Shown in pieces: positions 24,315 to 31,264 of a stretch of DNA of 37,963 nt. The notes beneath the pieces are model-generated. The model worked only from the letters and a program-made list of their open reading frames with translations, was not told where the DNA came from and ran no database searches. Every line of letters begins with the position of its first letter. Position 1 is the stretch's first letter. The translations under genes and the position numbers were made by a program. The stretch comes from Gemmatimonadota bacterium (lineage in GTDB: Bacteria > Gemmatimonadota > Gemmatimonadetes > Longimicrobiales > Gaopeijiaceae): NCBI GenBank assembly GCA_028873595.1, contig JAPPOV010000042.1, positions 1 through 37,963 on the forward strand, read 5' to 3'.

Positions 24315-24710
24315 ATGCGTGCTTGGAGAGGCTGGATTGTTGCGTTGTCGCTCTTCTTCGTGGCGTGCGCGTCGAGCGGAACCGGGACGCCCAGGGATGA
24401 TGGCCCTGTGGGAGGGGCGGAGGTCGCCGAATACACGAACATCCGTTTAGCTCTGGAGGCGCTCAGGCCGAGTTGGGTTCGGAGGGCCAGAGAGGTGTTC
24501 ATCGACGGCCAGCTCGCCGGCTCGGTCGAGACGCTTCGTCGCAGTTTCAACGAACGCATCAGCTACATCGAACTGGTTCCGGGCAGAGCGGTAGTGCGAC
24601 GGTTCGGTCCGTGTCAGGCTCCGGCTGGGACCGGCACCTTGGACACGCCCCGTGATCCCCAGTGTGGCACACGCCCGATCATTCATATCGTGCTGTTCTC
24701 TGGTCGCTGA
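24315..24710 (+). CDS. Small lipoprotein with TonB-plug-like core
   Basis: 131 residues from the ATG at 24315 (GTGATG pair; GGAGAAG upstream). A lipoprotein signal (IVALSLFFVACASSG) is followed by 'LALEALRPSWVRRAREVFIDGQLAGSVETLR' split over residues ~45-77, and then 'ISYIELVPGRAVVRRFGP'. The order 'LRPsW...VfiDG...g....L..I....I..I......A...fG' is the same as in a family of short lipoproteins common in Gemmatimonadota, and mimics the plug domain of TonB-dependent receptors (VyvDG, I..Iev..g..a..yG). Function unknown. Confidence 0.75.
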   Translation: MRAWRGWIVALSLFFVACASSGTGTPRDDGPVGGAEVAEYTNIRLALEALRPSWVRRAREVFIDGQLAGSVETLRRSFNERISYIELVPGRAVVRRFGPCQAPAGTGTLDTPRDPQCGTRPIIHIVLFSGR

Positions 24711-24787
24711 CTCGCGTTCGCGGGCCTCAATCCGGACGAAAAGCGGGTAGCCTCCTGACCGACGTTGATGCTCCCAGGGCATAACGC

Positions 24788-24819
24788 AAAGAGGCCGCCC
24801 CCGAGCGGGGGGCGACCTC
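24788..24819 (-). terminator. Intrinsic terminator of the cold-shock gene
   Basis: On the minus strand, GAGGTCGCCCCC pairs with GGGGGCGGCCTC (one mismatch; positions 24819-24791), forming an 11-bp GC-rich hairpin with a short loop, followed by TTTGCGTT. It lies 26 nt after the stop of the cold-shock gene. Confidence 0.8.
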
Positions 24820-24845
24820 CAGGCTTGAACTCGGGGCAGGTGCCC

Positions 24846-25052
24846 TTAGAGTGCTACGACGTTCTCCGCCGCCGGACCCTTGGCGCCCTGCACGATATCG
24901 AATTCGACGCTGGCTCCCTCCGCGAGGGTCTTGAAGCCCTCGGCCTGGATGGCGCTGTGGTGGACGAAGCAGTCCTTGCTGCCGTCCGCCGGAGTGATGA
25001 AGCCGAAGCCCTTCTGATCATTGAACCACTTCACGGTTCCCGTAGTACGCAT
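24846..25052 (-). CDS. CspA-family cold-shock protein
   Basis: 68 residues, the normal size for CspA proteins; a single OB-fold domain that binds single-stranded RNA and melts structure. It begins [19 protein letters not shown] with the RNP1 motif KGFGFI, and RNP2 is DCFVHHSAI. The C-terminus '[20 protein letters not shown]' is typical. The ATG at 25052 was chosen over an upstream ATG because GAGGAG lies nine bases before it and the family starts here. A long leader with two hairpins and a strong terminator frame the gene, suggesting post-transcriptional control as in other csp genes. Confidence 0.97.
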   Translation of the reverse strand: MRTTGTVKWFNDQKGFGFITPADGSKDCFVHHSAIQAEGFKTLAEGASVEFDIVQGAKGPAAENVVAL

Positions 25053-25120
25053 GTATCGCGCTCCTCGGTGGTGCAGCAAGGGAGAACGCATGGCGTACTT
25101 CCAGTTACTGCTGTTGTTCA

Positions 25121-25158
25121 CGTGGAATCACCACGCTTGTCGCGGCCACTTTGGCCGC
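25121..25158 (-). promoter_or_regulatory. Two hairpins in the cold-shock leader
   Basis: CGTGG/CCACG (25121-25125 and 25131-25135, 5-nt loop) and GCGGCCA/TGGCCGC (25142-25148 and 25152-25158, 3-nt loop) form adjacent perfect hairpins 70-105 nt upstream of the cold-shock start codon. Such structured leaders control csp mRNA stability and translation in other bacteria; here the role is inferred from position only. The second stem might instead be a protein-binding palindrome at the promoter. Confidence 0.5.
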
Positions 25159-25592
25159 AAAATTCAAAGAGGGCGTTAGCCTCCAACTATGAGACCACCG
25201 CCCATACTGTTTTCTGACAACGCATGTACGTCGACTCAAGGGTCGCGGGTGAACGTTCTCGGGTCAACGGGTCGGTCTCACGTGGGTGAATCGTCCGGAT
25301 CTGAAGTCATCGGGGGTGGCCCGCTCGGCATACGATCAGACGCGACACGTCCGTGTTCGGTTTCGTCGTGTGTTTGTTCGGGTTGGGCGTCAGGCTGGTC
25401 GTGGTGCCGAACGCGATGCTTCGACTGTCCTGAGTACCTTGAGGTTCAGGATGCACCCGATACAGGTGGTCGGGATGTTGGTCGTTTTCCTGAGTCGGTA
25501 TCATTGGGCTGCAGCTCTTTCGGGGCTCACCCGGTTCTTCCGAATCCCGATTCTTGATCCTCCGCCACGGCTCGAACAGGGAAGGTCATGAC
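25159..25592. other. Divergent intergenic region
   Basis: 434 bases between the cold-shock leader (-) and the formate/nitrite channel gene (+). Short overlapping frames on the plus strand (25189-25591) have arginine-rich, non-protein-like composition and no ribosome binding site. No structured element beyond the csp leader hairpins is recognised. Confidence 0.4.
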
Positions 25593-26465
25593 ATGGTCGA
25601 CGAGTCTCGACGACAACTGATCGACGCGTACGCACCGGATGAGATGGCGCGCCGAGTCCTCGATCTGGGAGTGGCGAAGGCCCGGCTCACCGCCCCCGAT
25701 ACGATTGCGCTCGCAGTCCTCGCCGGAGCGTTCATCGGCATCGGTGCTGCGTTTGCCACGCTGGCGATGACGGATACGGGGCTGGGGCTCGGACCTGCCC
25801 GCGTGCTGGGCGGCGTCACATTTTCTCTCGGCCTCATCCTCGTCGTGGTGGCTGGAGCCGAACTCTTCACAGGCAATAACCTCGTCGCGATGGCTTGGGC
25901 CAGCCGGTTTATCACGACGGGTGCATTACTTCGAAACTGGGTGCTCGTCTTCATGGGCAACCTGATCGGAGCTTTGATCACGGGGGTGCTGGTATTCTGG
26001 TCGGGGACGTGGAGCGCCGGTGAACACGAGGTGGCAATGACCGCGATGCGGATTGCCGCGAAGAAGGCACAACTCGGCTTCGGGGAGGCCTTCGCCAGAG
26101 GCATCCTGTGCAACGCGCTCGTGTGCCTCGCGGTCTGGTTGTCTCAGTCGGGCCGAAGCACAACGGACAAAGTCCTGGCGATTATCTGGCCGATCACGGC
26201 GTTCGTGGCTCTAGGGTTCGAGCACAGTATCGCCAACATGTACTTCATTCCGCTCGGAATGCTGCTGCGCTCGGATGCGGGTCTCGTCGCAGAGGCGGCG
26301 GCCGCCGGGATCCCGGTAGAAGTCCTCTCGACCGCGGGATTCGTCAGCAATCTCGTGCCGGTAACGTTGGGTAACGTGGTCGGTGGTACGCTGCTCGTCG
26401 CGAGCATCTACTGGTTCGTTTACCTGCGAGCCGGAACTGTGGGAGCGGGAGAGGAAGGCGCATGA
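25593..26465 (+). CDS. Formate/nitrite transporter (FNT) family channel
   Basis: 290 residues from the ATG at 25593 (GGGAAGG upstream). Six membrane helices fit the FNT fold, a pentameric aquaporin-like channel for small monovalent anions such as formate, nitrite or hydrosulfide. Seen are the N-terminal helix, TGNNLVAMAWA after 'AGAELF' (family AELFTGN), GILCNALVCLAVWLS, and the central-histidine motif GFEHSIANMYFIPLGML. All core motifs are present. The substrate cannot be chosen among formate, nitrite, acetate or HS- from sequence alone. It is followed after 18 nt by yqgE, so probably in one transcript. Confidence 0.95.
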   Translation: MVDESRRQLIDAYAPDEMARRVLDLGVAKARLTAPDTIALAVLAGAFIGIGAAFATLAMTDTGLGLGPARVLGGVTFSLGLILVVVAGAELFTGNNLVAMAWASRFITTGALLRNWVLVFMGNLIGALITGVLVFWSGTWSAGEHEVAMTAMRIAAKKAQLGFGEAFARGILCNALVCLAVWLSQSGRSTTDKVLAIIWPITAFVALGFEHSIANMYFIPLGMLLRSDAGLVAEAAAAGIPVEVLSTAGFVSNLVPVTLGNVVGGTLLVASIYWFVYLRAGTVGAGEEGA

Positions 26466-26483
26466 TGAGTGCAAGGGTGGTTC

Positions 26484-27083
26484 ATGCGGTACATCGCGAG
26501 CTCCGGGGACAGGGGGTCTCGGGTCGTGACTGAGCGTATCCCGACGAGTTTGAAGGGGCATCTCCTCATCTCGAGCGGTGGACTCTACGACCCGAATTTC
26601 CGACACACGGTCGTGCTGATCGGAGAGCACAACGCCGACGGAGCTCTGGGTGTTGTACTCAATCGCGCATTGAACGTCACGGTGGACCAGGCGATCCCCG
26701 AGCTGGTTGATCTTGTGCCGCCTGGGGAAGCTCTGTACCAGGGGGGGCCTGTTCAGCCAGAGAGCCCGGTGTTGCTCGCCGAATTCGAGGATGCCACCAC
26801 GGCCGACCTTCACGTCTTCGATTCGGTCGGCTTTCTCGTGGGTGATGTGATGATGCCGGTCGAAGGAGGGATTCGGCGCGCACGTGTATACGCCGGATAT
26901 TCGGGCTGGGGGCCGGGTCAGCTGGAAGCCGAGATGGCGGTGGATTCCTGGATCATCGAGCCCGCGAACGTCGAGGACGTCTTCACGACCTCGCCGGACC
27001 TGCTCTGGAGTCGGGTACTCCGTCGTAAAGGGTCTCCGTATGATCGCCTGTCGAAGATGCCGTTCGACCCGTCGATGAACTGA
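26484..27083 (+). CDS. yqgE: YqgE/AlgH (UPF0301) family protein
   Basis: 199 residues from the ATG at 26484; a GTG at 26526 (VTERIPTSLKGHLLIS) matches the usual family start better and is the main alternative. The family signature is complete: LKGHLLISSGGLYDPNFRHT, VVLIGEHNADGALGVVLNR, YQGGPVQPES and GYSGWGPGQLEAE, with a 'DLLWSRVLRR' end. The protein is cytoplasmic with an alpha/beta fold; its biochemical function is unsettled despite the AlgH name. It lies between the FNT channel and an HExxH lipoprotein in a tight plus-strand run. Confidence 0.93.
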   Translation: MRYIASSGDRGSRVVTERIPTSLKGHLLISSGGLYDPNFRHTVVLIGEHNADGALGVVLNRALNVTVDQAIPELVDLVPPGEALYQGGPVQPESPVLLAEFEDATTADLHVFDSVGFLVGDVMMPVEGGIRRARVYAGYSGWGPGQLEAEMAVDSWIIEPANVEDVFTTSPDLLWSRVLRRKGSPYDRLSKMPFDPSMN

Positions 27084-27099
27084 CGTGACCTCTAGATCC

Positions 27100-27879
27100 A
27101 TGTCTCTCCGGTCGGCCATCGTGCTGCTCTGGGTAGCGCTGTTGACGGCGTGCAGCGGGGAGGATCGGCTCGTGCCTCCGACCGTTGTTCGTCCTCCCTT
27201 CGACGGCACCATATTCATCGACCCCGACATCATCACGGACGCCGATCCCACGACGTTCACCGGACTTGTCTATTCGGGGCAGGCGTCGCGCGAGATGTTC
27301 GATCGTCGGGTCGACACATGGGTTACCCTCGAGCCGTTCCTGTTTGACGCGACGTTCAGCGACGGGCTGACGATCGAGGTCCAGGTGAACCCCGAGTTCG
27401 GTTCCATCGCGTTGGCGGAGAACGAGGCCGTTTTCTACGCCGACGCCGTCGGCCAACTCCCGACCGCACTTCGACTGGACGTCGAGACGATGTGGATCCA
27501 CAAGGGGGTAGAGCTGTACGGCGGTGGAAACCGGAACATCCTCATCCATACCGGGCAAAGTGCCGAGTACATCGGGCGAGGTATCCTCGAGGAGACGCTG
27601 GTGCACGAGGCCGCACACTCGTCGTTGGACGGCCGGTACGCGTCCTCACCAGGGTGGATCGCCGCACAATCGTCGGACCCCACCTTCATCTCGACTTACG
27701 CGCGTGACTTTCCCAATCGCGAAGACATCGCGGAAAGTTTCGGCCCCTACCTCGCGGTGCGGTATCGGTCCGACCGAATCTCGGAGTCACTTCGTGTGAG
27801 GATCGAAGAGGCCATCCCGAATCGGATCGCGTTCTTCGACAGCCTCGCGCTCGACCTGTCCCCGATCGTCCAGCCCTGA
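27100..27879 (+). CDS. Lipoprotein with an HExxH zinc-peptidase-like motif
   Basis: 259 residues from the ATG at 27100 (a GTG at 27085 is possible). A lipoprotein signal (AIVLLWVALLTACSGED) is followed by a domain with LVHEAAHSSLDG, an HExxH motif typical of zinc metallopeptidases. It is followed by 'SSPGWIAAQSSDPTFISTYARDFPNREDIAESFGPYLAVRY', here split over residues ~185-225, where the Glu in 'EDIAESF' is a candidate third zinc ligand. That layout (HExxH ... D..E.fA) is seen in gluzincin-type families. The N-terminal half contains 'TIEVQVNPEFGS' and 'ETMWIHKGVELYGGGNRNIL'. I do not recognise the exact family. Its substrate and the reason for its linkage to FNT and yqgE are unknown. Confidence 0.75.
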   Translation: MSLRSAIVLLWVALLTACSGEDRLVPPTVVRPPFDGTIFIDPDIITDADPTTFTGLVYSGQASREMFDRRVDTWVTLEPFLFDATFSDGLTIEVQVNPEFGSIALAENEAVFYADAVGQLPTALRLDVETMWIHKGVELYGGGNRNILIHTGQSAEYIGRGILEETLVHEAAHSSLDGRYASSPGWIAAQSSDPTFISTYARDFPNREDIAESFGPYLAVRYRSDRISESLRVRIEEAIPNRIAFFDSLALDLSPIVQP

Positions 27880-28012
27880 CGCGCAACGAGTCGACACGAG
27901 CTTCGACCGGTCCGCGCCAGGCAGGGGCACCACCGAGGGTGACGGTGTCGGTCGGCGAGGATCGTGGTCCTCACGAGACCGATGGTGTTCGGCGGCCTCG
28001 AGTCGCGCGGGC

Positions 28013-31000
28013 TCACCCTCCTCGTCGCGGGACCTCCACGGCCTCACCCGGATTCGGCCGTACCCCCATCGCGTCCATCGAAGCGTTGAACGCGGGCGCA
28101 CGTTCCGTGATCAACACGTTGAGTCGTTCGACGAGTGGCGGTACCGCATCCCAGGCCGAGTCGATCTGCCACATCTGATCGTCGGTGGGTAACGTCGACG
28201 AGCCCTGAATGGCGCTCGCCACGCCGGCCCAGCGCCGTGCTTCTCCCAGGCCGGCGGAGATCTCCTCGAGCTCGGACTGCATCGCGGTGAGTTCTTCCTG
28301 CAGAGACTCGGACTCGCCTTCGAAATCTGCGACCAACGCTGCGGCCTCGTCGAATTGGCCGCTGAGTCTGCGCGTAGCCTGTGTCGCGTCATTCAGTGGT
28401 CTGGCCAGATCGTGCAGGCTCATGAGAGCATCCTGCCGAGCGCGGCGGTCCGACATGGTCATGGGGCGCCGAGGATCGGCTTCAATGTGCACCGTTTCGG
28501 AAGACGTCATCCCGTCGAGCGATACTGTGACGGTATAGGTTCCGGGCATCGCGATCGGCCCTTGCGGAACTCCCCCGCCAAAGCCGCCACCGCCGGTGTT
28601 TTCGTCACTCCGGGGTGGATCGTATGGCCGGTCGTAGCGCCAATCCCAGAGGATTTCATTGATCCCGGGTTCATGCGGTCCATCGAACGCTCGCACCTGC
28701 TCTCCGGATGCGTCGGTGACGACCACGCTGAAGTCGGCAGCCTCGTCGATTTCGTCGCGGACGTAGTATCGCAAACGGGTCGCACGAGGAGGGTTGGGTG
28801 CCGAGTACGTTGCTCCGTAGAAGGGCCAGTCTCCCTTCTGCGCCCACATGATCGTGTTCCTGATCGGGAACATGTGCGTTGCGGACGCCATCACGTCCTC
28901 TGACAGGTGTTCGAGGGGACCGATGTCTTCCAGGATCCAGGCGCTTCGCCCATGGGTCCCGATGATCAGATCATTCTCCCGCGGGTGGATGACGAGATCG
29001 TCAACCGGCACCGTCGGGAAGTTGTTCTTCAGTCGAGTCCAGCTGTCGCCGCGGTCGATCGAAACGTAGATGCCGACTTCGTTGCCGACGAAGAGCAGGT
29101 TCGGTGCCCGATGGTGCTCAACCACCACGTTGACCGACCAGCCATCGGGCAGACCGTCATCGATACGCTCCCAGTTCTGCCCGAAGTCGTTGCTGACATA
29201 CACGTAGGGGGCGTAGTCGCCGTTTCGGTGCCCGTCGAAAGAGGCGTAGACACGGCCGGGTTCGTGCGCCGAAGGAGCCAGTCGACTGACGTACGTTCGA
29301 GCCGGGAGGCCCGGGACTTTGTCGACGACGTTGGTCCACGTGTCTCCACCGTCCATCGTGACCTGGACGTTTCCGTCGTCGGTGCCTGCATATATGACGT
29401 CTTCGGTGAAGTGCGATTCGGCGACGACCGTGAGGTTTCCGTAGGTCGAAATTCCATCATGGATCGACATCATCGGCTCGGAGCCCGGGACGCCCATGAT
29501 CTCCAACTCGTCGCGATCGATCTGTTTGGTCAGGTCCAGACCGCCGACTTCCTCCCACGACATGCCGCGATTTCGCGACCGCATCAGGTAGTTCCCACCG
29601 AGGAAGATGGTGGCAGGATCGTGCCGGGAAATCAGGAGTGGAGAGTTCCAGTTGAAGCGATACGTCTTTGCGGTGTCCCCGTTCTCTCGTGGTCCGGTCA
29701 GTGGGCGCAAGGGCGTCTTCTCGCCGGTAATCAAGTCGTACCGGTTCATGTTTCCGTTCTGGGACTCGGAAAAGACGATGGTCGAGTCGGTCGGATCGAC
29801 GACGGTCCAGAAACCGTCGCCGTAGGCGGTCTCATACCAGTCCTGGTGCCGGATCCCGTGGAAGGAACGTGTGTTCGACGGTCCACACCAAGGGTCGTTG
29901 TCCTGTAATCCGCCGCATACGTAGTACGGGTCACGCATGTCGTGCGAGATCGTGTAGAACTGCCCGAGCGCGATGTTGTCGAACATGCGCCAGTGGGCGG
30001 TCCCATCCCAGCTCGCGGAAACGCCTCCGTCGCTGCCGAGGATCAGATGGTCCGGGTCCTCCGGGTTGATCCACAGGTCGTGATGATCGACATGGATCTG
30101 TGTCGCGCCGTCGCTCCTGAACGTCCTGCCCGCGTCATCCGAGACCATGAGCGCGCTGCCCAGCACGTAAATGCGGTCTGGGTTGCTCGGATCGATGCGG
30201 ACCTTGGAGTAGTACATGGGACGCGGGTTCGTGTCCGACATCTTCTCCCATGTGGCACCTCGATCCATGGAGCGAAAGAGACCGCTCTGCGAAGGACCCG
30301 CGCTCCGCCCAAAGCCCTGTCCGGCGCTCCGCGCATCGGCTTCTACAAGCGCGTACACGACGTTCCCGTCCTGGCGGAAGACGGCGAGGCCGATCCGGCC
30401 CTTGTCACCTTCGGGCAGACCCTCGGTCAGCTCCGTCCACGAATCACCCGCGTCCATCGTGCGGTAGATGCCGCTGCCCGGACCTCCACCGTTGAAGCCG
30501 AAGCCGGTGCGACGACGCTGATACATGGCGGCGAACAGCGTAGATGGGTCGTTCGGGTCCATCACCAGATCGATCGCGCCCGTGTGCTCGTCGATATGCA
30601 GGACCCGTTCCCAGCTCTGGCCACCGTCACGAGTGCGGTACACGCCCCGCTCGGGGTTCGATGCCCAAAGGTCGCCGACGGCAGCGACATATACGGTCTG
30701 GGGATCCCTTGGGTGGATCAGCACGCGGCCGATGTGTTTCGTCGCCTCGAGACCCATGTGCGACCATGACGCCCCTCCGTCGGTCGATTTGTAGACCCCG
30801 TTACCCCACGGGGACGACTGCCGGTTCTGCGGCTCGCCGGTTCCGACCCAGACGAGATTCGGATTGTTCTGATCGACCGCGACATCGCCGATCGTACTCG
30901 TGGGTTGGTCATCGAAGAGGGGGGTCCACGAAGTCCCGTGGTTGTCCGTTCTCCAGAGTCCGCCGGTGGCAGTACCGAGGTAAAAGACCTGCGGCTTCGA

Positions 31001-31171
31001 CTCCACGACGGCGAGACTGGAGATCCGGCCGCCCATCAGGGCAGGACCGATCTCTCGGAAGGTCAGCGACGACATCGTGGTTTGCAGATCCGGGGCCTGG
31101 GCTTGGGCCAGGGCAGGGGACAGCGTGAGCGCGATGAGTGAGGCAGTGGTCAATCGTGTGAGCATGCGCAT
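28013..31171 (-). CDS. Giant exported VPS10/sortilin-type beta-propeller protein
   Basis: 1052 residues from the ATG at 31171 (ATG at 31165 also possible); longer frames only add an unlikely leader. A Sec signal peptide (LTTASLIALTLSPALAQAQA) precedes two sialidase-like propeller halves with many Asp-box repeats (KSTDGGASWS, RTRDGGQSWE, RTMDAGDSWT, RSMDRGATWE, VTMDGGDTWT and others). The C-terminus (~residues 790-1050) has an Ig-like FlgD-type strand region (VTDASGEQVRAFDGPHEPGI, LWDWRYD) and a helical end. This is the WD40/YVTN/BNR-like 'glycosyl hydrolase' family abundant in Gemmatimonadota and Bacteroidota, with no proven activity. It is divergent from the RnfD-like gene. Confidence 0.9.
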   Translation of the reverse strand: MRMLTRLTTASLIALTLSPALAQAQAPDLQTTMSSLTFREIGPALMGGRISSLAVVESKPQVFYLGTATGGLWRTDNHGTSWTPLFDDQPTSTIGDVAVDQNNPNLVWVGTGEPQNRQSSPWGNGVYKSTDGGASWSHMGLEATKHIGRVLIHPRDPQTVYVAAVGDLWASNPERGVYRTRDGGQSWERVLHIDEHTGAIDLVMDPNDPSTLFAAMYQRRRTGFGFNGGGPGSGIYRTMDAGDSWTELTEGLPEGDKGRIGLAVFRQDGNVVYALVEADARSAGQGFGRSAGPSQSGLFRSMDRGATWEKMSDTNPRPMYYSKVRIDPSNPDRIYVLGSALMVSDDAGRTFRSDGATQIHVDHHDLWINPEDPDHLILGSDGGVSASWDGTAHWRMFDNIALGQFYTISHDMRDPYYVCGGLQDNDPWCGPSNTRSFHGIRHQDWYETAYGDGFWTVVDPTDSTIVFSESQNGNMNRYDLITGEKTPLRPLTGPRENGDTAKTYRFNWNSPLLISRHDPATIFLGGNYLMRSRNRGMSWEEVGGLDLTKQIDRDELEIMGVPGSEPMMSIHDGISTYGNLTVVAESHFTEDVIYAGTDDGNVQVTMDGGDTWTNVVDKVPGLPARTYVSRLAPSAHEPGRVYASFDGHRNGDYAPYVYVSNDFGQNWERIDDGLPDGWSVNVVVEHHRAPNLLFVGNEVGIYVSIDRGDSWTRLKNNFPTVPVDDLVIHPRENDLIIGTHGRSAWILEDIGPLEHLSEDVMASATHMFPIRNTIMWAQKGDWPFYGATYSAPNPPRATRLRYYVRDEIDEAADFSVVVTDASGEQVRAFDGPHEPGINEILWDWRYDRPYDPPRSDENTGGGGFGGGVPQGPIAMPGTYTVTVSLDGMTSSETVHIEADPRRPMTMSDRRARQDALMSLHDLARPLNDATQATRRLSGQFDEAAALVADFEGESESLQEELTAMQSELEEISAGLGEARRWAGVASAIQGSSTLPTDDQMWQIDSAWDAVPPLVERLNVLITERAPAFNASMDAMGVRPNPGEAVEVPRRGG

Positions 31172-31219
31172 GGGACTGCATCTCAGGGGTTGGGGGCGAA
31201 CGTCCCGTCGGGCTCCGCT

Positions 31220-31247
31220 ATTCTGTGTTCGCGACCGAGTTGCGCAA
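31220..31247 (-). promoter_or_regulatory. Candidate promoter of the VPS10-type gene
   Basis: On the minus strand TTGCGC (31247-31242) and CAGAAT (31225-31220) are spaced by 16 nt; each matches four of six consensus bases. It would give a leader of about 40 nt. An imperfect inverted repeat (AATCCA..GGAAA 31277-31288 with TTTCCC..TGGATT 31298-31310) lies just upstream and could serve as an operator for the divergent pair. Confidence 0.3.
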
Positions 31248-31264
31248 CCCACGTGGATCCGGGC

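Noticed and set aside
27957..27972. GAGGA/TCCTC hairpin between convergent genes as a terminator
   Set aside because: Short stem without a T-run on either strand.
29942..30769. Long plus-strand frame (275 codons) inside the VPS10-type gene
   Set aside because: Antisense shadow of a strongly supported repeat protein; Asp-box motifs are on the minus strand.
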